Source: Chlorokybus atmophyticus
Taxonomy: Eukaryota; Streptophyta; Chlorokybophyceae; Chlorokybales; Chlorokybaceae
DNA: 64,000 nt
Assembly (NCBI GenBank): GCA_009103225.1
Contig: RHPI01000638.1
Span: 903,012 to 967,011, forward strand
Direction: 5' to 3'
Shown in pieces: positions 1 to 12,803 of this stretch; within the stretch, counting starts at the first letter, position 1, and each line of letters starts with the position of its first letter. The position numbers and the translations under genes are program-made. Under the pieces are notes generated by a model that worked only from the letters and a program-made list of their open reading frames with translations, was not told the DNA's origin and did not search any database.

Positions 1-1463
1 CGCGTATCAACTCGTATAGCTTTCATTGCGCAAGGAATGGAATACTTATCATCATGTCGGCTCAAAACACATGATGCACCTTGTGTGCTTTTCTTCGTGT
101 GCACATGCTCAAATTCATGCTCTATTTTATCATCATTTGCACGTCACGCATAGGCTGATTCAAACATTGGCATATCAAGACACGGATGCTAGCTTGTTGA
201 TCAATCCACTTGATGTCCGTCTATCCCTCTGACCAACCAAGTACAGATACATTGTGTGTATGTGATTGTAAACTGTAGCGCCTCATTGCTCCTGCACTGT
301 GCATGCATATGCATGCTTCACTATGCTCGCGTGTGCTTGTATATTGTGTGCTTTGTGTTCATACTTGCATAAGCAGGACTTGGTCAGCTTATACATTGTG
401 TGCGTATATGCATCAGCAGTACTTGGTTAGCCTATACATTGGGAATGACTCGTCTCCGCTTGTAGGCAAGAGCCACCTCACTCGGTATTGGAATGACACC
501 TTGTGTTTGAGTGTTAACACGCGTTCAACCAACGCAATGTCATGCCATGTGTACAAAGTATGTCGCGGGGATATGCTGCATGCATCACCCAACCCCACCA
601 CCCAACCCCACCGACTGCACCGAACCACCATGCCACGCGCCACCGCTACAAGCGTGCACTGCTGATGTCAGCAGTGCATGGTTGAGGGTTACAAAGGGCC
701 TCCGGAGACAGCAGAGGGGGGGCGAGGGTGATGCTGGCGAGAGGAGGGGAGTCCGTCTGCTGTTGCTGCCGCTTGCCTGGCGCTATTGATCAAGACTAAC
801 TGCCTAGCTGCTGGTTGTGCAGTTGATTGGCAGATGCTATGCATGCTTGCATGTCTAACGGGGTGATGGTTTTGGTAGCGTTGGTAGTGAAGCTAGGATA
901 GGTTAATCCGGTGGTAAAGTATTGAACAACAATGACTGCCTGCATGCTGTATGTTGCCTACACTGCATGTTCGCCGCATACATACGCCACTTTGTATGTA
1001 CAAGCGACGTGCGTGTACAGAAAATGCAAGGGATGCATGTGCTGGAGCAACTGCATGCTTTGCGGAAGGCTACAAGTAGTAGGTTGTATGTATTGGGTGC
1101 GTATTGTCTGTGGTAAGTACCGTATATTGTGCACTGCACGTTGTGTGTCGTAATTATCTGGGGTTGATCCGAGTAGGTGTGGTCACTGGAACGCTGTGGG
1201 ACTTGTTGGTACTGCTGGATAGAGCTTGCTGCTTGGTAGGATAGTTTCAACTCATGCACGCACAAACTTGTGTACTAGCTATGTAAACCATGCAATGCGG
1301 TGACTGTGCATGACCATCGTGTGGGCAACTAGACTGGCTGTGAGCGCTTCAGCTCCCAGTGCTTCAAACCATGAAACCTGAGAAGTTGTTAAACCATGAA
1401 ACCTGAGAAGTTGTTAACACTTGCCAAAGCAACTTGCATGACACCCACGAATGGTAATGACAT
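1..1463. other. Intergenic, no recognised gene
   Basis: No reading frame here looks like a conserved protein on either strand. The only structure is a short perfect tandem duplication of 25 bp at 1366-1390 and 1391-1415, just downstream of the REXO4 stop. GCATGC-rich sequence and loose CA/TG runs are common, as throughout the window. Confidence 0.6.
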
Positions 1464-3739
1464 TTAATCAAGCGTTACACCAACGCCATGATCTGTTAAC
1501 AGCTGCGTCCTCTGCTTAGCATAATCGACTGGCTGCCGCACAACAATCCCTGATCCAATGTTCAATGACTGGCCCGGCACGTGCCGCATTCGCAAACTCC
1601 GCTCCCAATCCTTCTGGAACTTCTGGTACAAGTACAGGGCCGCGCGCGCGTCGTCAACCTGCAACCCAGTGGTTGGGGTATGTAAGCATCACCAAGCGTC
1701 ATGCACTCAGCTGCAGCATGATGTCAACCATGACTGCAGCTGCTTACAGGGTTGTGCTCCCCATCCTGAATGGTGATGCCTAACTGCTCCAGAGCCAAGT
1801 GCCGCAGCGCACGGGGTCGCCCACTTTTTCTGCGTAGCCAACGCGATGAGCATGATTGCACGGACTTCAAGATACAGAACTATTTAGAACTTAACTCCTG
1901 CACATACCCTCGCAATGGCTTGTACTTGGCTGTGTCTCGTATATCCTTTTTGGGGTGGCTAATCATCAACACCTGCAAGACAGCGGAACCTTTAAGCAAA
2001 CAGTTGAGGTCTCCAAAAGGGATTCATCATGTGTATCAAGCCAGAAGGAAGAGTGTCATCGTGTGAATTGCTACACACAGTATACTAAACACGGCATACG
2101 ACTTTTCAACCTACCTTGAGGTCGTTGGCCAAGGCATGACCAATCAATATCCGTCCTGTCAGGAGGTCTGCGACTTCCTTTTGAACTGCAAAAAAGTCCT
2201 TGGCTCCTGCAACGAGCAATGACAAAGCATGTCGGAGACGTACCCAGATACCAGATAAGACACACATTGTACCGCAGTGTTGCTGGGTGTGTTGGTCAAG
2301 CATGAAGTGCTGTTTGGTTAACTGAATTCGCGCTTTGCTGCCAGCGCAAAGGCAAGACGGCCTCTAAGCAGCACTCATGTATCAGGCAAACCAGGAATGC
2401 ATACCACTGAAACGGTTCAGGTGTTTCGCTTTGATGCCGCTAACAGCAGTGCGAAAGTCGGTCACAGACTCCAATGGCTTGACATGCTTGTCATAGAGCA
2501 CATTGCCATGAGCATTAACCTGCGATTGCGAGCAAACAAAGTCTTCAGCTGCAAGGCAGTGTTTGAAGCGACTCAACAACATGATAACAACATATGAGCG
2601 GTACTTGCCACGGCCACTCGAGCCAAGATGCTGCGCACGCCATCAACGCCGACACCAACCATCTCACAATCAATGGCCACCACTTTGGTCAAACTGCATA
2701 GAAAACAACATTGCAGTTGTACCAGTCAAGCGCAAGCGACACACAATGCAGGCGCAAGTTTATCAGTGTGACATGCATAGTTTGCAAAAGCACCTGTCAT
2801 CATCGCTTTTGCTAGTTGTTGCTGGGCCGGACCTTGCGGCGGCTGCGCAACAGGATGCAATGATCTTAGCTGATGTTGGGCATGGATGGTGGATGGTCGT
2901 GACTACCAACAACAGGTTTGCAACCGCAGACGGTGGGGGGAAACATGATGATCGCAATTACTGACCTTCACTGCCAAGCACGGCCTCCGTAATTGCTGCA
3001 CTGGGCTTCTTGTTGTTGCGATAAAGTCCTTGCTGCGCACTGCCTTTGTAAAGTTGCTGCATGTACCACAATGTTGACGCTGCTGGCATGCTGTGCTCAC
3101 AACACGCCTTTACAAAAACAGCACTGAGCATACTGCACGACTGGGTTGCAGTTATGTCATTGGTACACATGTGCCCGCATGCAATTCCTAGTGTGTGCGC
3201 GTATGCGCATGTGCCCGCATGTGTGTGGTTCAGGCACACGACTAATTAGTTGTGTAGATTCGCGAACCAGGAACCCATCACTGTGTGATTGAGTGACTGA
3301 CCTGGCGAAGCTGCAGCCAGTTACTGCTAACGCCGGCAGCAGCCGCAAGGTTCACTGCAGGAGCAATCTTCGCTGGGCTTGTCGTTGGTAGCTTTGTGTT
3401 CTTCGAACACACCCGCAAGTAAGACATCAGACCTCCGACAACTTCACACAATGCAGCTGGATCATGCACCAAGTCTAGGCATGCACAGATAGAGCTGGAG
3501 CTAGTCGACAGCAGCCCATATCGCACATTGTTCATGTCGCAAGCAATACTAGCTACAGAATACAGACTCATATATATATATATGCAATAGACAAGGTGTG
3601 AATGACCATTAAAAAACAGTGCAGTGACGATGGGTACCTTGCTTTGAGGCGCCTGAGGAGCAGCAGCAGCAGCAGCAGACGCCTTCTCCTGCCCCTCCTG
3701 CTGCTCCCTCCTTCTCTTCCGGCTCTTGGACGCCGTCAT
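1464..3739 (-). CDS. REXO4: REXO4-type RNA exonuclease (DEDDh 3'-5' exonuclease)
   Basis: Multi-exon gene for a DEDDh exonuclease of the REX4/ISG20 family; family members trim RNA 3' ends in the nucleolus during ribosome maturation. The protein starts MTASKSRKRRREQ (ATG at 3739-3737), a basic Ala/Gln-rich leader, then a piece ending SSNWLQLRQ (about 3340-3303). Exo I is VVAIDCEMVGVGVDGVRS (about 2665-2620) with the catalytic D and E. The next exon carries HGNVLYDKHVKPLESVTDF. Exo II is GRILIGHALANDLKVG (about 2150-2106), followed by GRPRALRHLALEQLG. Exo III is split by an intron and rejoins as GEHNPVDDARAALYLYQKF, supplying the last Asp. It ends GVTLD and a TAA at 1464. All three catalytic blocks are intact, so an active enzyme is expected. 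An exon around 3100-2958 is probable but not certain. Confidence 0.88.
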
Positions 3740-5177
3740 ATAGGCCCAGTTCAACCAATGTCTCTAAACAACCACTTCCTCTACCTCCTCCTGCTCTTTC
3801 CCCGCCGCCGCCGCCGCCGCCGCCTGGTACGGCACTTTCAGGCTAGACCTACCATCCGCCGACAACGTCTAATGCCGACATATGTGGGCCGCGCGTGCCG
3901 GAGAATCGTCGGCGCAGTGTCAGATACGTCGACACGCGTCAGTCAACAAGCTGCTCTCTGGTCTAGACTGGTCTGGTTTGGTCCGGCTTGGCCTGGTGGG
4001 GTCGCAGCTGCGGCGCAGCAGGCGACGGCTGTGATAGCGGTTGTTGCTGTGTGGTAGCTGGCCTGGGTCCGCTTGCTGCGCCTGTCACTTGAGGGCTTCG
4101 GCGGTTCGTGTGAGAGAGCTGATGCTGCGGGCAGCAAAGTGAAGTTGAGTTCCTTCCGGTAAGTGCACAACGCGAATTGCTCTCGAAAGCAGTACTCCAG
4201 CTTAGCTTACTTCACACTTGTAAGCTGGAACGGTGTCAAAGCTGCTGCAGGTATGTGTATGAACTGAAAACCTGAACCAAGCTCTTGTGACATGCCACTC
4301 ATGCTTGCCTGCCGTGATGCACCAAACAGAAACAGTCTTGATGAGCTAAAACATCTGTAACATGGGCAAGAATGCTCCTTCCAGCCAGTTGACGTAAGTT
4401 TGCTGTAAGAACGCGCTCATGACTCAAGGAGGCAGCGGTTGTTGAGTTGCTGTGATGTTGCTGCTCTGTCACTCGCCGTATTGATGGCTATGTGTTCTGC
4501 ATCAAGCATCATGTGGTTTTCTCGATGCACAAGCGGCTGATAGGCGTGGCGGAAAGCACACTTTCTAGACTCGTTGACACTCACCACCATGGCTGATGTT
4601 GATAAAGTCCAGCTGACTTTGTCAATATCAGCCTGAGTTGCAGGAAATGCAGGCCCAGGTGCAGGCATATGCTAGTGCTTTGGGGACATTTCCATGTACA
4701 CGCCATCTACAAAGCAGCAGCCCTGCCACCTTCAGCCTCCCAACCCAACGCACAAGGTACTGTCGAGTTGACTTAACGCAGCGTTGCTGTGTTGTAACAA
4801 ATTGGGGACTCATGTGTGCACCGCTGCTTGGGAAGCTGACAACCATGCTGCAGTTTAGTATACTTTATAACCTCAACAACTTTCTTGCCTGCTGTGGGAA
4901 GCTTATGGTGATTGTTTGTTGCATGCAACAGTCGCAAGCAGTACAGCAAGTACAGAAGAAGGCATGTTGTAGTCCAAAGCATGTTGCTGTCGCAGCGCCA
5001 GCGACAGCAGTATTCAAATGGTGCATCCTCAAGCTCATCAACACCCACGTTGGTGGGCAAACTAGTCCTGTCTTCTGCAGAGCTCAAGGCAAGATGCACT
5101 GGCCCAATCCCATTGCATGATCAGCAAAGCATCATCATGCATCTTTTGTTGACTTGCGTGTATGCTACGGCGTCCAG
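3740..5177. other. Region between divergent genes; unresolved 5' exons of the SLT gene likely
   Basis: Contains the upstream region of REXO4 (GC-rich, CCG repeats at 3800-3820) and probably the missing first exons of the SLT/lysozyme-like gene. I could not find a convincing N-terminal exon. A short ATG frame at 4592 (MADVDKVQLTLSISA) is one weak possibility. No other gene is recognised. Confidence 0.4.
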
Positions 5178-5742
5178 CTCCTTGCTGAGGAAACCATCAG
5201 GAGACACTTCCCGCACGCTGGCTTAGATGCAAAGATGTTACGAGCAGGTGTGACTATGGCCGTATACATCATGCACTTGTAACACATTGGTATTCGCCCA
5301 GGTGTTGTTGACTAATTGTGAGTTGCTATGTCAGTTGCAATTGTAGAGAGTGGCGCCCATGTGTTAGCGCATCGACGAGAGTCAAACGGGGAGGCCTCAG
5401 TGGGCCTCATGCAAACCCTTGTGTCAACTGCGAGCTGGCTTGCAAGGTATCATGTTCGCAGAGTGTTACACTGCAGCTCCTTTGCTTGATACATGTGTTG
5501 TGTCTTGCAGAGATATGGGTTACAGGGCATTTGGTATTCCCAAAGAGCAGGACTTGTATGACCCGTACGTGTCTATGTATTATGGTGCAGCCTTCTTACT
5601 GTGGCTGTCGACATACAACGGCAGTAAGCGCTCGCAGGAGTTCATCGTTCGCGGGTACAACGGCGGTCCAGGAGGTGTGCAACTTTCGCAAACGGCTCGA
5701 TATTGGAATAAGTATTTGAGTGTCTATCGGACACTGACTTGA
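5178..5742 (+). CDS. Lysozyme-like / lytic transglycosylase (SLT) domain protein, 5' end unresolved
   Basis: Three exons are clear: 5178-5247, 5335-5446 and 5511-5742, joined in frame by GT-AG introns. They read LLAEETIRRHF, then AVAIVESGAHVLAHRRES, then VGLMQTL, DLYDPYVSMYYGAAFLLWLS, RGYNGGPGGVQL and a C-terminus YLSVYRTLT. This is the goose-lysozyme/SLT fold: the Glu of VAIVES is in the catalytic position, GLMQ is the second motif and YNGG the third. The match is to a land-plant and algal family of single-SLT proteins, as remembered, not to bacterial Slt70. The N-terminus lies upstream and was not found, so targeting cannot be judged. Its substrate is unknown; possibilities are plastid peptidoglycan remnants or bacterial walls, both inference. 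Confidence 0.8.
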
Positions 5743-6500
5743 GCAACGATTTAGCTCAATCTTACAAGATAGATGGCCTGCCAGGTTGACATGTGCATGC
5801 TGGTTGGTTGGGTGTTGCCAGCTTGCACATGCATCGCAAAAGTTTCTGAATGCTTACAGTACCAGCATGCCGTGCATCCACTTTATGACATGGCAAGCTT
5901 GCGTGCCCTATGCAAGTAGCACAGCTGAATCATGAACTGCCGCACCATGCAGATTTCCAGTGCATAGGCAAAGACTGTAGCAGTGCATACCGCCCTGAAG
6001 CTCAGAATATGCCGCACGAGTGGCTTTTCCCCGGTGCTGAGTCATGTCCGCATGTAATGACCATGCTACTGACTAGCATGCAATACGCATCGCTATACTT
6101 GCAGGCCTGTGCCAACATGGGCACGCAACAGGATTACCCAAGAACCTTCCTACATGATTACATTTACGTGTAGTGATATATAGCGTGCTAGTACAGTTGT
6201 TTGTTACCAATGCTTACTAGATGACATAGATTGCGAGCTAGGAATGACTAACCTATTTTATTCGGTTGTCAGTGAGGGGCCTCCCAGCGTCTGTCACCAC
6301 CCTTGTACGCCATCAAACTGCACTCGTGTAGATCTCTGCCAACAAGTGGTTTTAGTACAGGTCTTGCTTCTGGAATGCAAGTCCCATTGCACGCATGCAC
6401 AGAACGCTCTTACTGTCCAATCGTTTGCAAGTGTTGACCCCAACCGCGTGTGTACATGCCTATCACACCAATACAAACCACATTGATGTGTGTGACGCAA
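5743..6500. other. Convergent intergenic region, no gene seen
   Basis: Lies between the 3' ends of the SLT gene (+) and the GNAT gene (-). Short frames exist but none resembles a known protein or has convincing splice partners. It should hold both 3' UTRs. Confidence 0.5.
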
Positions 6501-7764
6501 TCACCTGAAGCCGATCTCAGTGAAGAATCGCTTTGCTGATGGCGGCGAATACGCTGCAAAACTGGAAGGGCCTCTGCTTCTGACATGCTGCGGGAAGCAA
6601 CTGATTGTGAGTGCTTGGTTTGATACAAGATTAACACATAAATAAACTTTAGTGCAACACGTGCTTTGCTGCAGTTTGACTTACATCTATCAGACGCTTG
6701 ACTATGGCGCGCCCAATGCCGCGCCCTTGATACACAGGATGCACGGCAACATCGCACAGTGTGGCCTGTTAGTTGCCCATAGCAGTCAAACATCTGCTTC
6801 TGATAGGCCAGCGCAATGCAAAGCTACATGGCCACAGTCTCACCACAAAAGCTCCGTCCGAGATAGCCCTTGCACAACCCACTAGTTGCTGCTGCGTGAT
6901 GCCACTAGCTTGCCGTATAGGAGCATAAACCGCCACCACCTTATGGATGGCAAGAGTTCAGCCGCTTGTCCAACACTGTTGGGCTCGGCATGCACTGCAT
7001 GCGTGACCTTCGCTGTGCTCGTGCATGTACTTGTGCGTGGCTTATGCGTGTGCATGCATACGTGCCCGTGTGCATGTACGCTCTGTACACTGGTGCAAAT
7101 CGGCACGATGCAGCTGAGCTTAAGGGTACAAGTACATATCATGCAAAGTAGCGCACGCGACAACCGTCAACAAGTGACTCACCGCAAAGCTATGGCGCAA
7201 AGCAGTGGCTACTTTATGCGGATCGCGAGGCTCCCCAGTGGCTGCCATCCATAAGTCGTTGAGCTGCCAACAGCGAATGCATAAGCTGTAAAGCAGCATG
7301 GCAGTAGGTCATCACAGAAAAGCATACCTCAAAGACATTGACGACGCTTGCATCAAAACAGTAGATCAAGTCGGCAGCTTTTGGTAACCTGGTGGCCCAG
7401 GCTGGCCTCGCCACAACACTCGCAGCAGACTCAACCTGCCATAGTTGCAGTGACAGTCTGACACGAGTATTGTAATGTAGCAACATTGCAACTAGTAGCT
7501 TGTCAAGTAGCCGAAATGCTCTATTACAACAATACGCACGCTTACCTCAACTACTGAGGAGATGTCTCTTGCATAGCTGGAGCTGGCAATCTCAGTTGTT
7601 GCTGGCGTGGACACACACACTGCTGGATGCAACACTACTGGCTGCTGTCGTCTGGCATGTTGCCTTGAATGCTTCACGCTCAAGCGACAACCAGGGAAAC
7701 TCGGAACAGCTACAGCAGTGCTCAACACGCAACTTACACCAGGACCAGCAATGCAGCTGTCCAT
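6501..7764 (-). CDS. GNAT-family N-acetyltransferase, plastid NSI/SNAT type
   Basis: Gene with about five exons. The first, starting at ATG 7764, encodes MDSCIAGPGVSC and continues Arg/Ser/Ala-rich, which looks like a chloroplast transit peptide, with donor GAG|GTAAGC near 7545. Following exons give a piece ending DLIYCFDASVVNVFE, then GEPRDPHKVATALRHSFA, then QLVGCARAISDGAF. The acetyl-CoA loop exon is DVAVHPVYQGRGIGRAIV (about 6761-6686), where the Q-x-x-G-x-G signature is complete. The last exon is SAKRFFTEIGFR followed by TGA at 6503-6501. The order and the closing FFTEIGF match plant plastid GNATs called NSI or serotonin N-acetyltransferase. The substrate (protein lysine, N-terminus or serotonin) cannot be decided from sequence. 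Confidence 0.82.
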
Positions 7765-7997
7765 AGCACACAGCCTAACACAAGACTAGCTGCTGCGAGT
7801 CACAGTGTGCTCTAGCATGTTAAACTATTGACTGGCGACGCAACGTTGCCAGGTGGAAGTCTCAAGCAGCCGCGTATCGACAGCCTTCTAGCAAACATGA
7901 ATGCAAGAGCTGCCCAGTTGCATGGCTTGAATGCCAAGTGCAATTAAGCATGTGTGCAAGCGCCTGCTTCGCCAGCTGCTCGCGAACAGCAGCGTCC

Positions 7998-8102
7998 TTA
8001 GAGCGTGTCCAGCTTCCCGGCCGGCTTTTGTTCAGAGAGGATGACAAGCACCAGCAGCGCCGCCACTAGGAGGATCAGACCCACGATGAGCAGCGTAGCC
8101 AT
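7998..8102 (-). CDS. Possible 34-residue single-span membrane peptide
   Basis: A short frame from ATG 8102 to a stop at 7998 encodes MATLLIVGLILLVAALLVLV and then a short polar tail ending KLDTL. It is one hydrophobic helix of about 22 residues with a C-terminal SEQKPAGK stretch. The same frame stays open upstream to about 8366, so it may instead be the last exon of a larger gene. No family is recognised. Composition alone makes it unusual for chance sequence, but support is thin. Confidence 0.25.
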   Translation of the reverse strand: MATLLIVGLILLVAALLVLVILSEQKPAGKLDTL

Positions 8103-9018
8103 GACGGCGACGACGTCCTCTACCGCACCGACGACGACGACGGGGCCGCGGACATGACAGCTGTCATATCCACACTGCCAAGCATGCACACACGCAACAG
8201 GTACTCTTGGCCGGTCGCTGCAGGTCTCACACCCGCTTCGGCCAGGCAGTGGCAGCCTCAAACACAAGTCGCAGCACATGCACAAACCGGTGGTGTTTGG
8301 GTCGAAGGCCGGAAGTCTGAGCCAGGGGGATGCCACGTTGACGCTCGCACGAAACGCACAAGACAAGCAGTGCTGCTTGTGTCAAGTGCGGCAGGGCACA
8401 AGGCAGCTCACACGTCAGCGCAAGGCAGTGTAAGCTCAGCATGCCGTTGCGCTGACGTTGGCGGCAGTACAGTAGTAGCGTCAGCATCACTGGTGGTGGT
8501 GGTGGTGGTGTTGGCGTCAAGGGTGTGTTTGGCTACTACTTGATCGTAGCAGCTTGACAAGTGCGGACGAGGGGTTGTGCCTGTGTGTGCTGCTTGTTTG
8601 CCGGCGTATCTTGGGTCGAGGTGGAGCTTTGAGCTGCTTGGTAGTTGAGAGGTACGCTGAGATGCAGCGCAGCTCGGGTTATGCTTGATTATGCTTGATT
8701 GCAGTTGCAGTGCTTGAAGTGTGCGTTTTTTGCCAGTTGTTCTTGTTGTGGCCAGCAATGTTCTCATGAGACCGAGTCATTGCAAGTTTGAAATGCCAGA
8801 CAATGCATTTGACAGCAACTTGTGAGGACTGCAGGCACACGGTGCTGTCATGCATTGTGTTTCGGTCTGTCAATGCGCACGCTGCACTGATGTTCAATCA
8901 TGTTCTTGATTGTTTGGCTGGATATGGCTGAAGACACAAATGCACCTGACTGCATCAGGCTTCTTGACATCTGCTCGTGCATTGTGTGCACTGCGTTTTC
9001 AAACACAGCAAAGGTAGC
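8103..9018. other. Upstream region of ALDH7 with GT-rich tract
   Basis: No convincing gene. A run of GGT repeats lies at 8491-8511 and a 10-bp direct repeat of TTATGCTTGA occurs at 8679-8698. The ALDH7 promoter and 5' UTR should lie at the right end. Confidence 0.45.
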
Positions 9019-12000
9019 ATGGCGGATGAGCTGCTTATCAAGCAACACGCATTCCTGGGGCGTCTGGGCTTAGAAGAAGAAAACAATGGAGTGTATGGTG
9101 GAGCGGAGATAGGCGGCAAATGGATGGGCTCAGGTGTATCTTCAACTTCATTGCTTCTTGTACCAAAGAATAACAGATGTGCAGTCCATACTTCAGCGAG
9201 TGTGCAGTGCATTCAAATGTAGCTACTTGCGTGTGCAGGTGATGTCATCACCACGTACTCGCCAGCCAACAACCAGGTACTGAACGACTGAGGGCAAGCA
9301 GCTGCTGAACGACTAAGGGCAAGCAGTGGCTTGATTCGCAGATTAGGCATGGTATGCACTGAGACACTCATTGGTGTTGCTGGTTGGCAGCCTATCGCAA
9401 GAGTTCGCGAGGCGTCCACATCAGACTACGAGCAGTGTTTGCAAGCATGCGAGGAGGCCAAAGTACAGTGGATGCTGGTAGGTGGCAGGCTGGCCAGGCT
9501 GCATGCTCATTATATACATTTGGATGTGCTTGCAATGCAACGCACTAGCCAATGCGCGATGCTGTTACAAATGACTTTGCATGTGTGCAGACCCCAGCGC
9601 CCAAGAGAGGAGAGATTGTCCGGCAGATCGGGGATGCCTTGCGCAGAAACTTGAATGATTTGGGCATGCTGATTGCACTCGAGTGTGGCAAAATTCTTGC
9701 AGAAGGCATCGGCGAAGTGCAGGTGATTGCATCAGTCCGACAAGACTGGCTGCAAGTTTCGTGTGCAGTGTAGTACTAGTGCTACTATTGCAGACAGAAG
9801 TAGTGCATGTACCCGCTGGCACTTAGGTTGCATGTAGCACGTCAAGTTGTCATCTGTTGAGAAGTCATCGCTAGGTGTTGTGATGAGCTCTCTGCTCATT
9901 GCACGCTCTCTGGCAGGAGTTCATCGACATGTGCGACTTTGCTGTGGGGTTGAGCAGGCAGCTGAACGGCCAAGTTCTACCCTCCGAGAGTAAGCTTGAA
10001 CTCATGAGACTTACAGTCAATGCAGCCACTGTCATGACACACGTGTCATGACAAACCTTACTGCCGCAGGACCCGGCCACTTCATGATGGAGGTGGGCTT
10101 GCAGTGGGAGCATCTTCTTGAGGCAATAGCCAGTCTGATTGACCTGGCACAGTGCAGGTTTGGAACCCGCTCGGTATCGTCGGGGTGATTTCAGCATTCA
10201 ACTTCCCCAACGCTGTACTAGGTAAGGCTTCATGCCGTTGCAGGCCCTTTGCCGAGTGCCAGCTGCACTGCTGTGTTTCTATTGCCAATGAGGCTGAGCA
10301 GGACAGGCTGATTGTACAGGAACTCTTTTGCATGTTGAGCTCATGGCTGCATGTGTTTGCAGGCTGGAACGCTTGCATCGCTCTCGTCTGCGGCAGCTGT
10401 GTTGTATGGTGCGTATGCAACCGTTATTCCACTACACATTCTTGGTCGTGTATTGTTACTGGCACTCACTTTGCTTGATTGATCTTCTTTCCGAGTCAGC
10501 TTTTGTGGTTGCGTGATAGAGCGCATGCCATGTGCCGTTGAAGTCATTCTGCATGGCTCTGCAGGAAAGGTGCACCGACAACATCACTGGTGTCCGTTGC
10601 CACGACGCGTATCATAGCATCGGTGTTGGCGGCCAACAAACTCCCCGGCGCCATCTTCACCAATGTGTGCGGTGGGGCTGAGATTGGGTCAAAGATGGCA
10701 GAGGATAAAAGGATCCACCTTCTATCATTCACTGGTAGCTCAAAGGTAACGAGTGCATGCTTCGTTAAATGCAGGGTGCTGGTTGCAGTCAACATGGCTT
10801 GCTGTTGACTTTTGGGTTGTGCGTGCTGTGCATCGTCACGTACACAATGCAATAATTGCTGCTGCAGTAGACTACCTTCAATATCTTCGCAGATTGGTAA
10901 GGAGGTGCAAGCGAAGGTGGATGCTAGGTTTGGGAAGTCGCTACTTGAGTTGAGTGGCAACAACGCCATTGTGGTGAGTACCTTCGTAAGTATTTCTGGC
11001 AGTACTGCTGGGAGTATGGCACACTCCTGTTCCTTCAACAGCACAAATATCTTGTCAAGTGCAGGTGATGGCGGATGCTGACTTGTCCCTTGCTATACGC
11101 GCGGTGCTCTTTGCGGCTGTTGGAACTGCCGGCCAGCGCTGCACCACGTGCAGGCGGCTCATAGTACAGGAGGCAGTTTATGACACTGTGGTTGGTCAGC
11201 TGATGAACGCTTACAAACAGGTGCAATCCAGACTGCCAGAAACTGGTGTCGATGGTGCCTGGTATAGCAGCTGTAAGGTATGCGGATGTGGGAGGTAACA
11301 TTGATTGCTTGCCAGGTGAAGATTGGTGACCCGCTGGAGGCTGGCACGCTGTGCGGCCCGCTGCATGCCCGCTATGCTGTGGATGCGTTCAAGAAGGGCA
11401 CTGAGGCCATCAAGAGCCAAGGCGGCAAGGTAAGCCAACTTGTCAAGCTCACAACTTGCCGTACAGTGTGCGCATGTGTTCTTTGATGAGAGGTGCATGG
11501 CGAGTGTTACTTACGAGTACACTCCGCAGATCCTGCATGGTGGTGATGTGCTGGACGGCCCTGGAAACTATGTGCAACCCACCCTGGTAGAGATCACGCA
11601 CGACAAGCCCATGGTCAAGTACGTGTCCGTCTGTGTTCGTCAGAGACCTCACATAGATGGCCGACTGTCTGAGTATATGCATTCAGGCAACTGTCCCACT
11701 CAAAGTCGCGTATGTATTGTGACAGTGTGGTGCATAGCAACAGAGTATTTGACGACTTAGTTTTGATGTTGACTGCAGGGAGGAGCTGTTTGCGCCAGTG
11801 CTGTATGTTATGAAGTTCAAGACACTGGATGAGGCCATTGCTTGGAATAATGAAGTCTCGCAGGTGAGCGCAGTCAACACTATGACACTTGCAGATGGTA
11901 CTTGATGGTCACAATTTGGCAGCGAACACATCAACTCAATGGCAGGGCCTGAGCAGCAGCATATTTACAAAAGATCCCGCGAACATCTTCAAGTGGGTTG

Positions 12001-12288
12001 GTCCAACCGGGTCTGACTGCGGGATTGTCAATGTTAATATCCCAACAAATGGTACAGACGGTGTAACCTACCACACTGCGGCGAGCACAAGATGCATGTG
12101 CAATGACTGCATGCTTGAATTGTTATGCAGGCGCGGAGATTGGCGGTGCTTTCGGTGGAGAGAAAGCCACTGGAGGGGGCAGGGAGGCCGGCAGCGACAG
12201 CTGGAAGCAGTACATGCGGCGCTCAACTTGCACAATCAACTACAGCGCTGCACTGCCCCTCGCACAAGGCATCTCGTTCGCGGTGTAG
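9019..12288 (+). CDS. ALDH7: Aldehyde dehydrogenase family 7 (antiquitin; aminoadipic semialdehyde dehydrogenase)
   Basis: Complete gene with about 13 exons, starting ATGGCGGATGAG at 9019 and ending ISFAV and TAG at 12288; the protein is about 510 residues, the usual ALDH7 length. Blocks in order: [136 protein letters not shown] with the general-base Glu, [15 protein letters not shown] with the catalytic Cys, and [20 protein letters not shown] near the C-terminus. ALDH7 oxidises alpha-aminoadipic semialdehyde in lysine breakdown, helps with betaine aldehyde and is induced by osmotic stress in plants. No transit peptide is visible, so a cytosolic site is likely. A 20-bp imperfect direct repeat sits in the first intron near 9280-9320. 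Confidence 0.96.
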
Positions 12289-12803
12289 GCACGCGCACGT
12301 TGCACAAGGATGGCTTCAGAGTTGTCACTCTGCAGGGGTGTGTAATTGACAGCGCGCGCATAGCCTACGGGTCTTGTAGACATGGGTGTCTTGTGTTGTA
12401 CAAACAATGCGCCGCGTGGTTGCTGTATGCGAAGCCGGATGATGTTGATGCACCTTGGCAGGCTGCGCTTACACGCATGTAAAGCTGCAACAAGTGTGTA
12501 GAGCACATCGCGCTGACGATTACTTCAACAAGGAATGGTGATCACCCGCTATGCGGTATCTATAAGGCATACGATAGCTCCAACTATTGCTGGGTAATGT
12601 CTTGCCTGTATATCTAGCCAATTCAATCAAGCATATTCAACCTTGTACGCTAGCCAATGTACACCCCAGCTACTTCTATAGGTAGCCCACACTGTCAGTA
12701 CATGAAACAGCTGCTATTACTACCACTGCCATCATACAGTAACAATAACAATAACCCAATCTATGTACATAATCACATGCTAGTTGCAGCAAACAATTTC
12801 GTG
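12289..12803. other. Convergent intergenic region
   Basis: Holds the 3' ends of ALDH7 (+) and SGF29 (-). A-rich CAATAACAATAAC sequence lies near 12740. No gene seen. Confidence 0.5.

Noticed and set aside
3602-4057. 151-codon plus-strand frame at the REXO4 start
   Set aside because: Arg/Leu/Ser-rich antisense of the REXO4 first exon and GC-rich promoter.
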